64,000 nt of DNA from Bacillota bacterium (GCA_023408075.1 JAEYKW010000027.1:186001-250000); one strand, 5' to 3'. Shown: positions 8,605 through 18,221, numbered from the stretch's first letter. Notes: generated by a model not told the origin, from the sequence alone. A program made the numbers and translations.

Positions 8605-8736
8605 AGCCCTTTCCGTAGTGGGAGCGAAGCGACGACTACGAAGGGGAACAGAATCTCTTGTTCGAAGCGTTTTGCTCTTGTATGGATGATCCACTTCATA
8701 GTCGACACTCTGCTCCTCAGCATGGCAGAAGAAGGG
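8605..8736. repeat. Interspersed intergenic repeat, copy A
   Basis: The gap 8510-8779 has no gene. It carries CGTAGT...ACTACG (8609-8640), a hairpin unit that recurs almost identically at 56074-56101. It then carries a degenerate copy of an element ending GCTCCTCAGCATGGCAGA, which recurs at 44228-44321 and 48930-48990. Noncoding; the function of these repeats is unknown. Confidence 0.6.
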
Positions 8737-8779
8737 CTTTTTGTTAAGTTGCGTTGCGGATATCACGCAATAAAGCGTA

Positions 8780-9799
8780 TCAGCCGTTTTGTATGCCCGC
8801 CAGCATCTGCTGAAAGTCCAGATAATTCTGCTTGAGCAGCAGCGGCGTATCAAGGCCATACGGGCATTGAGCGGCACATTGCCCGCATTCCGTGCAGTCT
8901 TCTATTTTCTTCATCATGGCTCGTCCGTCCGGAGACATAATCATCTCCACAGGCGCACGCCTCAGCAGCAGTGACGCTCTGGCGCACATATGAATCAAAA
9001 TGCCTTGCGGGCACGGCATGCAGTATCCGCAGCCCCGGCAGAAATTGCCCTGCAGTTCTTCCCGGTCTTTTTCGATGACTGCGGTCAGCTCGTTCGTCAG
9101 CACCGGCGGCTCTGGAACATAGGACAAAAATTCGTCGAGCTCCGATTCGCGCTGGACACCCCAAATGGGAACGACATTTTCAAAACGCGTGATCCACGCG
9201 CAGGCGGCAGCGGAATTTGTGATGAGCCCGCCGGACAGCGCTTTCATCGCGATGAAGCCGACCTCTTTTTCCTTGCAGGCCTGAACCAAGGCGATATCTT
9301 TTTCAGTGCTCAGATAGCTTAGCGGAAATTGGAGCGTATCGTACAGGTCGGACTGTGCAGCTTCGCTGGCGACGTCGAGCCGGTGGTTCGTAAAACCGAT
9401 ATAGCGGATCTTGCCCTGCTGCCTTGCTTTGAGCATCGCGTCGTAAAGTTCGTCGCCCGGCTTGGGGCAGAATTCGGGGTTGTGAAGCTGGTAGACATCG
9501 ATGTAATCCGTCTTGAGCGTTCTGAGGCTTGTTTCGAGGTCGGCCCAAAACGCGTCGGTCGTTTTGGCCATCGTTTTTGTGGCGATGACGACTTGATCAC
9601 GCATGCCGGCAAAGGCTTTGGCAAGCTTTTCTTCGCTGTCGGTATAAGCCCGGGCGGTGTCAAAGTAGGTCATGCCGCCGTCATACGCTTTCCGGACGAG
9701 ATATGCCGCTTCGCTTAATGATATTCTCTGTATCGGCAGTGCGCCGAACCCGTTTTGCTCCACGCGCAGCGCGGTTTTTCCAATAGTCAACTGTGCCAT
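8780..9799 (-). CDS. Aldo/keto reductase with C-terminal Fe-S domain
   Basis: 339-residue NAD(P)H-dependent reductase of the AKR superfamily. The TIM barrel shows the catalytic elements FDTARAYTDSEEKL (Asp, Tyr), a Lys in IATKTMAKT and LHNPEF. The last 80 residues add iron-sulfur cysteines: FCRGCGYCMPCPQGI and CTECGQCAAQCP, the latter a complete ferredoxin-type motif. This AKR/4Fe-4S fusion is common in anaerobes and is thought to accept electrons from ferredoxin-like donors; substrate unknown. The gene is 76 bases downstream of the sugar isomerase gene, with a terminator between them. Confidence 0.9.
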   Translation of the reverse strand: MAQLTIGKTALRVEQNGFGALPIQRISLSEAAYLVRKAYDGGMTYFDTARAYTDSEEKLAKAFAGMRDQVVIATKTMAKTTDAFWADLETSLRTLKTDYIDVYQLHNPEFCPKPGDELYDAMLKARQQGKIRYIGFTNHRLDVASEAAQSDLYDTLQFPLSYLSTEKDIALVQACKEKEVGFIAMKALSGGLITNSAAACAWITRFENVVPIWGVQRESELDEFLSYVPEPPVLTNELTAVIEKDREELQGNFCRGCGYCMPCPQGILIHMCARASLLLRRAPVEMIMSPDGRAMMKKIEDCTECGQCAAQCPYGLDTPLLLKQNYLDFQQMLAGIQNG

Positions 9800-9834
9800 C
9801 TTTTAAATTCCTTTCGATGCTTGAGACATAAATA

Positions 9835-9863
9835 TAAAAAAGCGGGAGGTGTTCCTCCCGCTT
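9835..9863 (-). terminator. Intrinsic terminator after the TIM-barrel gene
   Basis: A ten-pair stem AAGCGGGAGG/CCTCCCGCTT (9840-9863) with a four-base loop, followed on the minus strand by TTTTT. It separates the isomerase gene from the reductase gene. Confidence 0.9.
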
Positions 9864-9874
9864 GCTTGACGACA

Positions 9875-10663
9875 TTACAGCGCGTCCATAAACTCCTTGT
9901 ACTGTGCGAACGCGATCCCCGGTTCTTCGAGCGTGAGGTCCCAGCGTTTTACCCATTCGAGCGAGTAGAAACCTTCGTAACCGGCTTTCTCCAGCAGCTT
10001 GATGGTTTTGGCCACGGGCAAATCGCCTTCGCCGACCATCTTGTAACGCACGTTTTTACCTTCCATCACAGAGTCCTTGATGTGCACATGCTTGATGAAC
10101 GGCCCTAAATTATCAATGGTGTAGGCGGGTTCCTCGCCGAAAAAGCGGTAGGGGTGGTTGATGTCGTAGAGGATGCCCACGTTCGGATGATCGAGCCCTT
10201 TGAGCATCGCACCCAAGGATTTGGTCTTTGCAAAGAAACCGTTGGTTTCAATCAAAGGCATGACGTTCTTGCCCTTTGCATAATCGACAATCTCTTCAAG
10301 GTTGGAGGTGATCTCCTTAAGGCTCACATCGGCGGACGGTGCGGGGGACAGATCGCCGAGCACGCGGATATACGGTGTGCCAAGTGCGCTTGCGGTATCC
10401 ACATAGGCTTTGGCCTTGTCAATATCGGCTTCTTCGTTTAAATTGCACGCGGAGGTGAGGCACGGTACGGCAAGCGAAAGGCGCTTAAGCGTTTTCTTCG
10501 TTTCTTCGATATGGCTGGCGGAAAACAGCTCCATTGAAGGGGCATAAAGCTCGTGTTGTATTCCTCGAATTTCAATGCCGTTATAGCCCAAATCGGATGC
10601 GACGGATATGATATCGGAAAAAGACCATTCGGGGCATCCGAGTGTGGAAAAGCAGATCTTCAT
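9875..10663 (-). CDS. Sugar phosphate isomerase/epimerase family protein
   Basis: 262-residue TIM-barrel protein of the xylose isomerase-like / AP endonuclease 2 superfamily. It starts MKICFSTLGCPEWSF and shows the metal-site strands EIRGIQ, LIETNG, YDINHPYRF and HIKDS, with a Glu late in the chain (SLEWVKRW). These residues usually bind a divalent metal for sugar or inositol-derivative isomerisation. The exact substrate is unknown. A good ribosome binding site (GGAGGCC) precedes the ATG. Confidence 0.87.
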   Translation of the reverse strand: MKICFSTLGCPEWSFSDIISVASDLGYNGIEIRGIQHELYAPSMELFSASHIEETKKTLKRLSLAVPCLTSACNLNEEADIDKAKAYVDTASALGTPYIRVLGDLSPAPSADVSLKEITSNLEEIVDYAKGKNVMPLIETNGFFAKTKSLGAMLKGLDHPNVGILYDINHPYRFFGEEPAYTIDNLGPFIKHVHIKDSVMEGKNVRYKMVGEGDLPVAKTIKLLEKAGYEGFYSLEWVKRWDLTLEEPGIAFAQYKEFMDAL

Positions 10664-10747
10664 GTAAGGCCTCCTTTATTGACTGCGATAGCACAGGCAC
10701 AGGTGTATTATAGCTTATACGGGCGAAAAAGGAAATGACAAACTTTT

Positions 10748-12529
10748 TTATACGCCCATGACGCCTTTGAACTCTGCGAGCGCCTTGCGGAACGCATCCA
10801 TCGCGGCTTGGACAGGTGCGCCGTCCGTAAAATCGACACCTGCTTTTTTCAAAAGCTCGAGCGGGAAATCGCTGCCGCCGCTTTTTAAGAACTCGAGGTA
10901 GGCTTCGCGAACGCCGGGCCGACCCTCGAAAATGCCGGTTGCGATCATCACGGCGGAGCTGAAGCCCGTGGCATATTTGTAGACATAAAACGCGTTGTAA
11001 AAGTGCGGAATGCGCGCCCATTCGATGGCAATGGTGTCGCAGGTTTTGATGCCGTCGCCGTAATAAAGCTTGTTGAGCTCGGCATACTTTGCAGACAGCG
11101 CCTCGCCTGTGAGCGGCTCGCCCGATTCGCACATCGCGTGGGAGATGCGCTCGAACTCGGCGAACATCGTCTGCCGCAGTACGGTGGTGCGGAACTGGTC
11201 AAGGTAATGGTTGAGCACATACTTTTTCAGCGCTTCGTCGCCTGTTTTAAGCAGATGCCGGGTCAGCAGCACTTCGTTGACCGTGGATGCAACTTCAGCC
11301 ACGAATATCGTATACGACGCGAGTGGGAACGGCTGGCTCTCATCCGAGTAATACGAATGCAGTGCGTGTCCGAGCTCGTGCGCGATCGTATACACGCTGT
11401 CCAGATCGCTGCGGTGATTGAGCAGCACGTAAGGATGTGTGCCGTACGCGCCCCATGAATAAGCGCCGCTCGTTTTGCCTTCGTTTTCAAACACGTCGAT
11501 CCAGTTCTCATTATAGGCGCGTTTGAGAAGCGCGATATAATCGTTGCCCATCGGCGCGAGCGCCTCAAACACGATGTCCATCGCTTCCTCAAAGCTGTAT
11601 TTTTTGCCCGTGTCGGGAATCAGCGGCACATACACGTCGTACATCGCGATATCATTAAGCCCGAGAATCTTGCGCCGGGTGTCGATGTAGTCGTACATGA
11701 TATCAAGGTTCTCGTGGATCGAATTCAAAAGGCCGTCGTAGAGCGAAACCGGCACATTGTCTCCGAACAGCGCTTTATTAAGCGCGCTCTCGTAGTGGCG
11801 CACGCGCGCATAGTAGACGTCTTTTTTGACGCTCGTCGCATATGTCGTGGCGATCGTATTGATCATGCCCTGAAATGCGCTGTAATACGTTTCAAAAACG
11901 TTTTTGCGCACCTCGCGGTCGCGGTGCTGCATGAATTCGATGAATTTGGCGTGCGTCAGCTGCACGGGCCCTTCGGGCGTGTCCACGCTGCCGAATTTCA
12001 AATCGACGTTGTCGAGCATCGTAAATATATCGCGGATGCCCGATGCGAAATCGCTGCTCATCGAGAGCAGTTTTTCCTCGCCTTCGCTCAGCACATGCTG
12101 CTTTTGGCGCATCACATCGCGGATCATAAACGCGTAGGGGGCGAGCGCCGTTTCCTCTTTGATATAGCCTTCGAGCGTCTCTTCGCTCTGCTCGAGCAAG
12201 GCGGGCGCCACAAACGACGCTTCTCCCGATACGGCCACGTAAAGCGACATGGCGCGGTCGGTCATCGCCTGGTAGAGCGAGTTGGCGTTGTCTTCGTCGC
12301 GGTGCATCTTTGCGTAAACGTAGAGCCGCTCGCACATGAGCGAGAGCTCGTCGATGCGCTTAAGCGCGTTCACAAGGTTCTGTGCGCTATCCGCAAAGCC
12401 CTGTTTCAAATCCTTCACGGTGGGCACAAAGCCCTGAAGCTTCACAAAGTCCTTTTCCCATTCGTCGTTCGATGCGTAAATGTCGCCTAAATTCCATTTG
12501 TACTTATCGTCAATTTCACTGCGTTTCAT
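10748..12529 (-). CDS. pepF: Oligoendopeptidase F (M3B metallopeptidase)
   Basis: Cytoplasmic zinc endopeptidase that degrades oligopeptides of about 7-17 residues. 593 residues, the expected length. The zinc-binding HExxH is in TIAHELGHALHSYYSDE, with the third ligand in the downstream FVAEVASTVNEVLL (Glu). The N-terminal helical domain begins MKRSEIDDKYKWNLGDIY, a hallmark of PepF. Monocistronic on the minus strand. Confidence 0.95.
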   Translation of the reverse strand: MKRSEIDDKYKWNLGDIYASNDEWEKDFVKLQGFVPTVKDLKQGFADSAQNLVNALKRIDELSLMCERLYVYAKMHRDEDNANSLYQAMTDRAMSLYVAVSGEASFVAPALLEQSEETLEGYIKEETALAPYAFMIRDVMRQKQHVLSEGEEKLLSMSSDFASGIRDIFTMLDNVDLKFGSVDTPEGPVQLTHAKFIEFMQHRDREVRKNVFETYYSAFQGMINTIATTYATSVKKDVYYARVRHYESALNKALFGDNVPVSLYDGLLNSIHENLDIMYDYIDTRRKILGLNDIAMYDVYVPLIPDTGKKYSFEEAMDIVFEALAPMGNDYIALLKRAYNENWIDVFENEGKTSGAYSWGAYGTHPYVLLNHRSDLDSVYTIAHELGHALHSYYSDESQPFPLASYTIFVAEVASTVNEVLLTRHLLKTGDEALKKYVLNHYLDQFRTTVLRQTMFAEFERISHAMCESGEPLTGEALSAKYAELNKLYYGDGIKTCDTIAIEWARIPHFYNAFYVYKYATGFSSAVMIATGIFEGRPGVREAYLEFLKSGGSDFPLELLKKAGVDFTDGAPVQAAMDAFRKALAEFKGVMGV

Positions 12530-12583
12530 TGCGTCCTCCGAAACTTAATGCTTTATGCCTATCATTATGCCCAGTATTTAAGC

Positions 12584-13510
12584 CTAATACCGTATATCCT
12601 TGCCCTTAAAAAGTATCTTTTGAGAAAAACGGGCGTCCATGAGTCGCGAAAAAATACGTTCGCCGTACCGTTCGTCGAGATCGTGAAACGGAAGATTGGT
12701 CACGATCACCGTTTTGCGCCCTGCCGCACTACGCTCGTTGATGAGGTCGAAGAAGTATTCTTTGGTGACGTTTTTGGTCATGGGCTCGGTGCCAACGTCG
12801 TCAATAATCAGCAGCGGCACTTCGAGCATGGGGTCAAGGTCCACATCCTCGCCAAGCCGGTGTTGGTGAAACAGCGAAAAGAGACGGTATGCCGTGAAGC
12901 TGGCGGCGGTGAATCCGCGCTCGATCACCCGGCGCATGATGCATTTGGAAACATAAGTTTTGCCAAGGCCCACGCTACCCGAAAGCAGCAGCAGCGAGGG
13001 ACAACCCGGAAAGCTGTCCGAATAATCGGTGCAGATATCGCGAATGCGTGCCATCATATCACGCTGAGATTTTCCGTTTTCGATCGGTTCCGAACCGAAC
13101 CGCCCGAGGTCGAACTGCTCAAAGCTCACATTGTCGTCGGTCAGGCGTGCGGCATCGAGCTTGTCCTCAAGCACGCGCTTTTTGAAACAGTCGCAGTGTG
13201 TGGCATCGTCGAGCAGCCCCGTATCGCGGCACTGTGCACATGAAAAAACGGGGTCCAAATAATCCGGGCCGTAACCCGCGTCGGCCAGCAGCGCGGCGCT
13301 TTGCGCGCGCAGTGCTTCAATCTGCCCGCTGCCGTCCGGCTCGCCCTGAAGGCGGAGCCTCGGGCGTGCGATCAGCATCGCCTCGAGCTGCTCCTGCAGC
13401 GCCTTTAACTCCGGCACGCGGGTGAATACCTCGTCCCTGCGGCGGGCTATTTCGAGCTCGTTCTGCTGCCGGATGCGGCTGTATTCCGCCAATACGTCGG
13501 ATATGCTCAT
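12584..13510 (-). CDS. DnaI/DnaC-like helicase loader ATPase
   Basis: 308-residue AAA+ protein expected to load the replicative helicase DnaB/DnaC at the primosome. The N-terminal region has cysteines in CAQCRDTGLL and THCDCF, as in DnaI. The ATPase core shows Walker A GSVGLGKTYVSK and Walker B LLIIDDVGTE, followed by NERSAAGRKTVIVTNL. It overlaps the upstream DnaD-like gene by one base (13510), so the two are cotranslated; that pairing supports a helicase-loading role rather than an IS-linked IstB. Confidence 0.92.
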   Translation of the reverse strand: MSISDVLAEYSRIRQQNELEIARRRDEVFTRVPELKALQEQLEAMLIARPRLRLQGEPDGSGQIEALRAQSAALLADAGYGPDYLDPVFSCAQCRDTGLLDDATHCDCFKKRVLEDKLDAARLTDDNVSFEQFDLGRFGSEPIENGKSQRDMMARIRDICTDYSDSFPGCPSLLLLSGSVGLGKTYVSKCIMRRVIERGFTAASFTAYRLFSLFHQHRLGEDVDLDPMLEVPLLIIDDVGTEPMTKNVTKEYFFDLINERSAAGRKTVIVTNLPFHDLDERYGERIFSRLMDARFSQKILFKGKDIRY

Positions 13511-14934
13511 TATGCTCCTTCGTCCTCAAACAGGTTGATGGCGAGATGATCGTAATTTTCCACAGGGCGCTCAAACGACTCGCGCACGGCGGAATGGCTT
13601 TCGCTGTGCTTTTTCATTTCGCGCTGCGCGTCATCCAGCGTCTTTACGCCCTTGTTATGCCAGTTGGTCAATATCGAATTGAGATAGGAATACGGTTTAT
13701 CCGAAAGCGTACTGACGTCGGCCGCCAGCAATATCGCGTCGTGCGCGATGCCCCATTCGCCGCTCCAGCGCTCGTATATCTTGCGGTGCGCCTCGGTCGG
13801 CGTTTTGGCGATGCCCGCCATGTCGAAAACCGCTGTCATGCGTTCGTCGAGCTCTTTTTGCATGGTGATGTGCGCCTTGGCCTGGGTCGTCGTGAAAATG
13901 CGGTTGTTATACCAGTCGGTAAGCAGATTGTCGAGCAGTGTAAACGGCCTTTTTCCGCGTGCCCCCACACTCTTGGCGGCAAGAATCAGCATCGGCTTAT
14001 CAAAGCCGTATACGGTTGTCCACTTTTGGTACAGGCTTTCATGCTCAAACGAGGGCTTGAGCGACGGCTCGCCCAGCAGGTGCATGATGTCCTTGAGCAC
14101 AGCCGATTCCTGCTCGCTTTTGGTATGTGATTCCGCGATTGTTCTTGAGGTCGTCAGGCCGCGGTTTTTGAGCCGCTCGAGAATCTTATCGAGGTATTTG
14201 AAGCTCGGCTCGCGTGCGGCTGTGGTTTGCGCACAAGCCGTCAGCACGGCTTCCGCCGTAAAGCCCCATTCCTGTGTCCATTTCTTGAACAGCGCGAATT
14301 CATCCTTCGTCGGTCTGCGGCCCGAGAGCGAGAGCTGCTTCAAAACGTCCATCACGCCGGACGTCTCCATCTGCTGCCACTCGATGTACTCGTTTGCCTT
14401 TTCTTCCGTATCGATTTTTTTTTCGGTCCATGTTTTGGCGACGCTGTCCATATAAGCGATGGACACACGGCGCCCTTTTAAGAGCAGACAGTATTCGGCG
14501 AGCTTTAACACCACCTTTTTGGTGAGGCCGAAGGTATCAGTATAATCGTATATTTTCAGATAGTCATGCGGGGAGAGCTGCCGCGAACCGAACAGAGTCT
14601 GCAGCATCTGATTGAACTCACGCTCGGTATACAGGTCCTCTTCGGCATATGCATCGGGCAGCGAAAAATCGCCGAATTCGATACACATGGTTTTGCCGTT
14701 CACAACGCGCGCCACGCCCTGCTTCTGCCAGTATTCAAACGCATTCAGCACCTCTTCTGTGCTCATATTGAGCCGTGTGCAAAGCTGACTGAAGTCAACC
14801 TCGCTGTTTACGGCGCTGTGCTTTAGAAATAACAAATAAGCCTGTGCGAACCTGTCGGGCGCACCGATGCAGCACTCGATAAAACGGTCGGGCACGAGTG
14901 TTTGGGTGGTGTGGTTTTTAAGCTGCAGCTGCAT
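13510..14934 (-). CDS. DnaD-domain replication initiation protein with four repeats
   Basis: 474 residues. The N-terminal winged-helix-like region (MQLQLKNHTTQ to about 130) is followed by four DnaD/DnaB2-type helical repeats at about 140-200, 225-285, 305-370 and 390-450. The repeats share a W-x-[YFW]-GF/GI core (WTQEWGFTAEAV, WTTVYGFDKPML, WSGEWGIAHDAI) and an L-x-x-[WR]-x-x-[KR]-G-[IVL] end. DnaD and DnaB of Bacillus remodel oriC DNA and recruit the helicase loader. The ATG at 14934 is chosen because AAAGGAG lies just upstream. Overlaps the DnaI-like gene by one base. Confidence 0.88.
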   Translation of the reverse strand: MQLQLKNHTTQTLVPDRFIECCIGAPDRFAQAYLLFLKHSAVNSEVDFSQLCTRLNMSTEEVLNAFEYWQKQGVARVVNGKTMCIEFGDFSLPDAYAEEDLYTEREFNQMLQTLFGSRQLSPHDYLKIYDYTDTFGLTKKVVLKLAEYCLLLKGRRVSIAYMDSVAKTWTEKKIDTEEKANEYIEWQQMETSGVMDVLKQLSLSGRRPTKDEFALFKKWTQEWGFTAEAVLTACAQTTAAREPSFKYLDKILERLKNRGLTTSRTIAESHTKSEQESAVLKDIMHLLGEPSLKPSFEHESLYQKWTTVYGFDKPMLILAAKSVGARGKRPFTLLDNLLTDWYNNRIFTTTQAKAHITMQKELDERMTAVFDMAGIAKTPTEAHRKIYERWSGEWGIAHDAILLAADVSTLSDKPYSYLNSILTNWHNKGVKTLDDAQREMKKHSESHSAVRESFERPVENYDHLAINLFEDEGA

Positions 14935-15155
14935 CTTGGCTCCTTTTTGCTTATTGTGTGAAAAGCGTAAAAGCGGCTTGTCCAAAGTCAGGCGGCTTTT
15001 ACGCATAAAAAATCTGTGTCTATGTAAGCGAGCATCTATGTTTCGTCTTTGATAGTATACGACAGCCGCGCAAAGAGGTCAAACGGTCCGTCAAAAAAAG
15101 ATACATAGAGCGTTTTATCAGCCGGAAACCGCTGCACAATAGCTATCGAAATAAA

Positions 15156-15184
15156 CAGTGTCCGGCCGAATGGGCCGGACACTG
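15156..15184 (-). terminator. Hairpin terminator of the surface protein gene
   Basis: A perfect stem, CAGTGTCCGGCC or its complement on each side, with a short GAAT-type loop, 27 bases beyond the stop of the surface protein gene. The following minus-strand bases are T-rich (TTTATTTCG), so termination is likely though the T tract is interrupted. Confidence 0.75.
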
Positions 15185-15210
15185 CCTGACAGCATTATGT
15201 GTCTAATATC

Positions 15211-18033
15211 TTATTTCACTGTGACGGTACAGGATGCCGTCATGCCGTTATTGGCTGTTGCCGTAATTGTAACTGTGCCCGGCGCGATGCCCTTGACCTT
15301 GCCTTTGGCGCTCACCGTGGCGACAGCCGGATTGCTGCTCTGCCATGTGACCGTTTTGAAATCCGTATTCCGGGGCAGCACCGTGGCTCTGAGCGAATAC
15401 GATCTGCCCGCCCTTACTGTGAGCGCCGCCTTGGAGAGCCTGAGACCCGTGACGGTGATCGGCGTGACGGTGACGGTGCAGCTGGCGGTGATACCGCTGC
15501 CGTCCTTTGCCGTGCAGGTGATGACGGCGGTGCCGGCCGATTTGCCCGTGACCACGCCCGAGCTCGATACCGAGGCGACCTTGGTATTGCTGGATTTCCA
15601 TGTGACCGACTTTCTGCTCGCGGTTGTCGGCACAATGGCGGCGGTCAGCTTCACCTTCTGCGTCCGCATCACGGTGGCGTCGGTTTTGCTTAAGGAAACC
15701 GTCGCGACCAACTGCTTGACGGTGACCGTCTTTTTCACTGTCGTGGTCTTCGTTTTCACCTTGCCCTTGCTGTCTGTCATCTGATAAACAGACTTCGCGG
15801 TAATCACGGTTTTGCCGCCCGCGAGGAACGTGACATTGCCGGACGCATCCACCGCCGCGACAGCGGGCTTGCTGGAGGTATACGTCACGGAGACGAGTGT
15901 ATAGCCTCTGGGCGCTGCGAGAGGCGTGAGCGTGATTGCAGTGCCTGCGTTCGCCTTTGAGGATAATTTCTTCGCCGGGATATTGCCCAAATGCGACGGC
16001 TGGCCGACCGCGACGTTGCACGAAGCCGAGTTCACGGTATTGGCTGCGTCGCGCACGGCGGCGGTATAGGTGCCAGCCTTGAGGCCGCTGAATACGTTCG
16101 CACTCTGCCATGCGCCGCCGTTCAGAGAATACTCATATGTGCCGCTGTCACCGCCTGACGCGGTAAGGGTGATCGTGCCGTTGAAACCGGCATATAGGCT
16201 GACATCCGTTTTGGTGCAGCTGATGCCGACAGCGTTGGCTTGAGTGATAGCGATGTCATATCCCGCGCTTTGGTCCTCAACCGTATAGGTGACGCGCGTG
16301 GTGCCCGCTTTGTTTCCCATAAACGTATTGCCGGAGCGCGAGAGATAGGCACTGTCAAACGTCCATGTGCCGCCGTCTATGTTGGGCGTCAGCGTGATAC
16401 TTTTACCTATTTCAATTTTTCCGTTGCTGTTCGAAGGGGTCAACTTAAGCATTGAAACCCATTTTGCATAAACGTTGATAGTGCCCGGCGCTGCGTCGGT
16501 AGTCGCTATTTTTGTACCGCCGCCCTTGATTTCGGTATACCAGCCGCAGAAGATATGTTGATCCTTTACAGGATCTGAAGGCAAAGTGCCTATGGCGTAA
16601 CCCAGCGTTGCTGTCTTGCTTGTGGGTGACGCTTCCGTATCGGCCGACTGGCTGTCAAAAGTGATGGTGCAGGGTTCGGGTTCAAAATCGGGATAATCAG
16701 TCGAATGTGGGTACCAGACGGGAGTGCCGGATTCAGGTTCGCCTTCACTACTGTCCAGTTCATCCATTTTGGAATCACTCAATAAAGTGTTGTAGCCCTG
16801 CATGTTGGCTGTAATCAGGCCGGTGATGCCGGTTTCCGGTGAGCTTCCCGCGTCGTCATCGTTGCCGATAGCCTCGCGTCCGGCTACAGTCTGATCAAAG
16901 AAACAGTTGTTGAATTGGACAACGCTCCAATCAAAATACTTTTCACCGACAAACCCACCAATATGATACGCTTCGTCTGCAGCTGTGTAGTTAACGCTGC
17001 CCGTTCCGTAGCAGTTATTAAATGTAATGCCGCTCACACTGCCCGCAAAAGACCCTGCGCACCAGCCCCAATCGTGTGTGGTGGTGACGTTGCCTCTTGC
17101 AAAACAGTTCGTAATGACAGAACCGGAGCCATTGGGGCTGGTACTGCCGACAAAACCGCCGACTTCGCCGGTACCGGTCACGCTGCCCGCCGCATAGCAC
17201 TGTTCAATTCGGGCTTCTTCACAAAAGCCGACGAAGCCGCCCGCCGGATAGGCCTCCGATGTGAGAGCGCCGACATTTCCTGTGGCGTAGCTGTTGATGA
17301 CGCGGGCGTTGTCCACTGCGCCGACGAGACCGCCGACACTATCGTCCCCATCCACATCGGCAGAGGAATAGCAGCCATCAATGGTCGAAGGCGAGTCGCC
17401 GTAGAGCCCGACGAGACCGCCCGCATATGCACCGTTATATGATGCGAAGTAGCCGTCGTTTTCGGCGATCTTGACAGAACCCGTGGTATAGCTGTTATGT
17501 ATGCTCGTATCTGTTCTTGCATAACCCACCAATCCGCCTGCTACGCCCTCGCCGGTGATATCACAGTTCTGCACGCCGAGGCTTTCGATCAAGGCATCTC
17601 TGGTATAGCCGAACAAACCGGCCCCTTCCAAGTCCGGCTCGTTGACCGTAAGGTTGGAGATGACGTACTGGTTGCCGTCAAAGGTGCCTTTAAATGGTCT
17701 GTTTTGGGCAACTCCGGCTTTTACGTAAAGTCCGATCGGCATCCAGAACTTGCCCGACAGGTCAAGGTTCTTATCAAGACGGAAGTATTTTTCGCCGCTT
17801 TCATCCTGATAAGTGATGCCGCTGTTGACGTTGACGGCGAGCTGTGCGAGCGCCGTTTCAGAGTTGATGAGATATGGGGTTAACGATGATCCTTCACCGC
17901 CGTCAAATGTGGCATCAGGATTCGCCGTCAGCCCGTCCGTCCAGTACTCGTCTGCCGCGAGGGCTGTTTCGGGGAAAATGAACATCCCAAACGCCAACGC
18001 AGCAACCAAAATGACTGATATGATTTTTTTCAT
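15211..18033 (-). CDS. Secreted surface protein with GLUG and Ig-like repeats
   Basis: 940 residues with a signal peptide (MKKIISVILVAALAFGMFIF..., cleavage after TALA at about 26). Region 85-400 has repeated GLUG-type units (GGLVGYA, GGLVGLYG, GGLVGAV, GGFVGFC, GGFVGST). About 450-520 is an InlB-B/Flg_new repeat ending WYTEIKGGG...NVYAKWV. About 590-680 is a SprB-like segment. Three Big_2 (bacterial Ig-like) domains finish the protein (TWKSSNTKVASVSSSGVV, TWQSSNPAVATVSAKGKV). No LPXTG, SLH or other anchor is seen, so it is probably released or held noncovalently. A role in adhesion is only a guess from the domains. Confidence 0.9.
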   Translation of the reverse strand: MKKIISVILVAALAFGMFIFPETALAADEYWTDGLTANPDATFDGGEGSSLTPYLINSETALAQLAVNVNSGITYQDESGEKYFRLDKNLDLSGKFWMPIGLYVKAGVAQNRPFKGTFDGNQYVISNLTVNEPDLEGAGLFGYTRDALIESLGVQNCDITGEGVAGGLVGYARTDTSIHNSYTTGSVKIAENDGYFASYNGAYAGGLVGLYGDSPSTIDGCYSSADVDGDDSVGGLVGAVDNARVINSYATGNVGALTSEAYPAGGFVGFCEEARIEQCYAAGSVTGTGEVGGFVGSTSPNGSGSVITNCFARGNVTTTHDWGWCAGSFAGSVSGITFNNCYGTGSVNYTAADEAYHIGGFVGEKYFDWSVVQFNNCFFDQTVAGREAIGNDDDAGSSPETGITGLITANMQGYNTLLSDSKMDELDSSEGEPESGTPVWYPHSTDYPDFEPEPCTITFDSQSADTEASPTSKTATLGYAIGTLPSDPVKDQHIFCGWYTEIKGGGTKIATTDAAPGTINVYAKWVSMLKLTPSNSNGKIEIGKSITLTPNIDGGTWTFDSAYLSRSGNTFMGNKAGTTRVTYTVEDQSAGYDIAITQANAVGISCTKTDVSLYAGFNGTITLTASGGDSGTYEYSLNGGAWQSANVFSGLKAGTYTAAVRDAANTVNSASCNVAVGQPSHLGNIPAKKLSSKANAGTAITLTPLAAPRGYTLVSVTYTSSKPAVAAVDASGNVTFLAGGKTVITAKSVYQMTDSKGKVKTKTTTVKKTVTVKQLVATVSLSKTDATVMRTQKVKLTAAIVPTTASRKSVTWKSSNTKVASVSSSGVVTGKSAGTAVITCTAKDGSGITASCTVTVTPITVTGLRLSKAALTVRAGRSYSLRATVLPRNTDFKTVTWQSSNPAVATVSAKGKVKGIAPGTVTITATANNGMTASCTVTVK

Positions 18034-18191
18034 GGTCCTACCCCTTTAGTTTTTAGTATTTCACGTCAAACCAAAGCTGTATGTATTATTATACCAAGAG
18101 GTGACTCTATATGCCAGAAAATAATGATATTGCATATATAAAAGACGGCCAAAAGCAATCAAGAGAATTCCTTTGCGGAATTTCCCGCGTA

Positions 18192-18221
18192 TTGACAAAA
18201 ATTAAGCGGTACAATTACAAT
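18192..18221 (+). promoter_or_regulatory. Promoter of the P-type ATPase gene
   Basis: TTGACA (18192-18197), an 18-base spacer and TACAAT (18216-18221). It supports a start codon near 18273 rather than the first ATG of the open frame at 18111. Confidence 0.75.

Noticed and set aside
12584..13510. IstB transposition helper of an insertion sequence
   Set aside because: No IstA transposase or terminal repeats; the neighbour is a DnaD-type protein, so a helicase loader is the better call.
15158..15784. 208-codon plus-strand hydrophobic open frame
   Set aside because: Mirror of the Val/Thr-rich Ig-like domains on the minus strand; hydrophobicity is a by-product of the opposite-strand codons.
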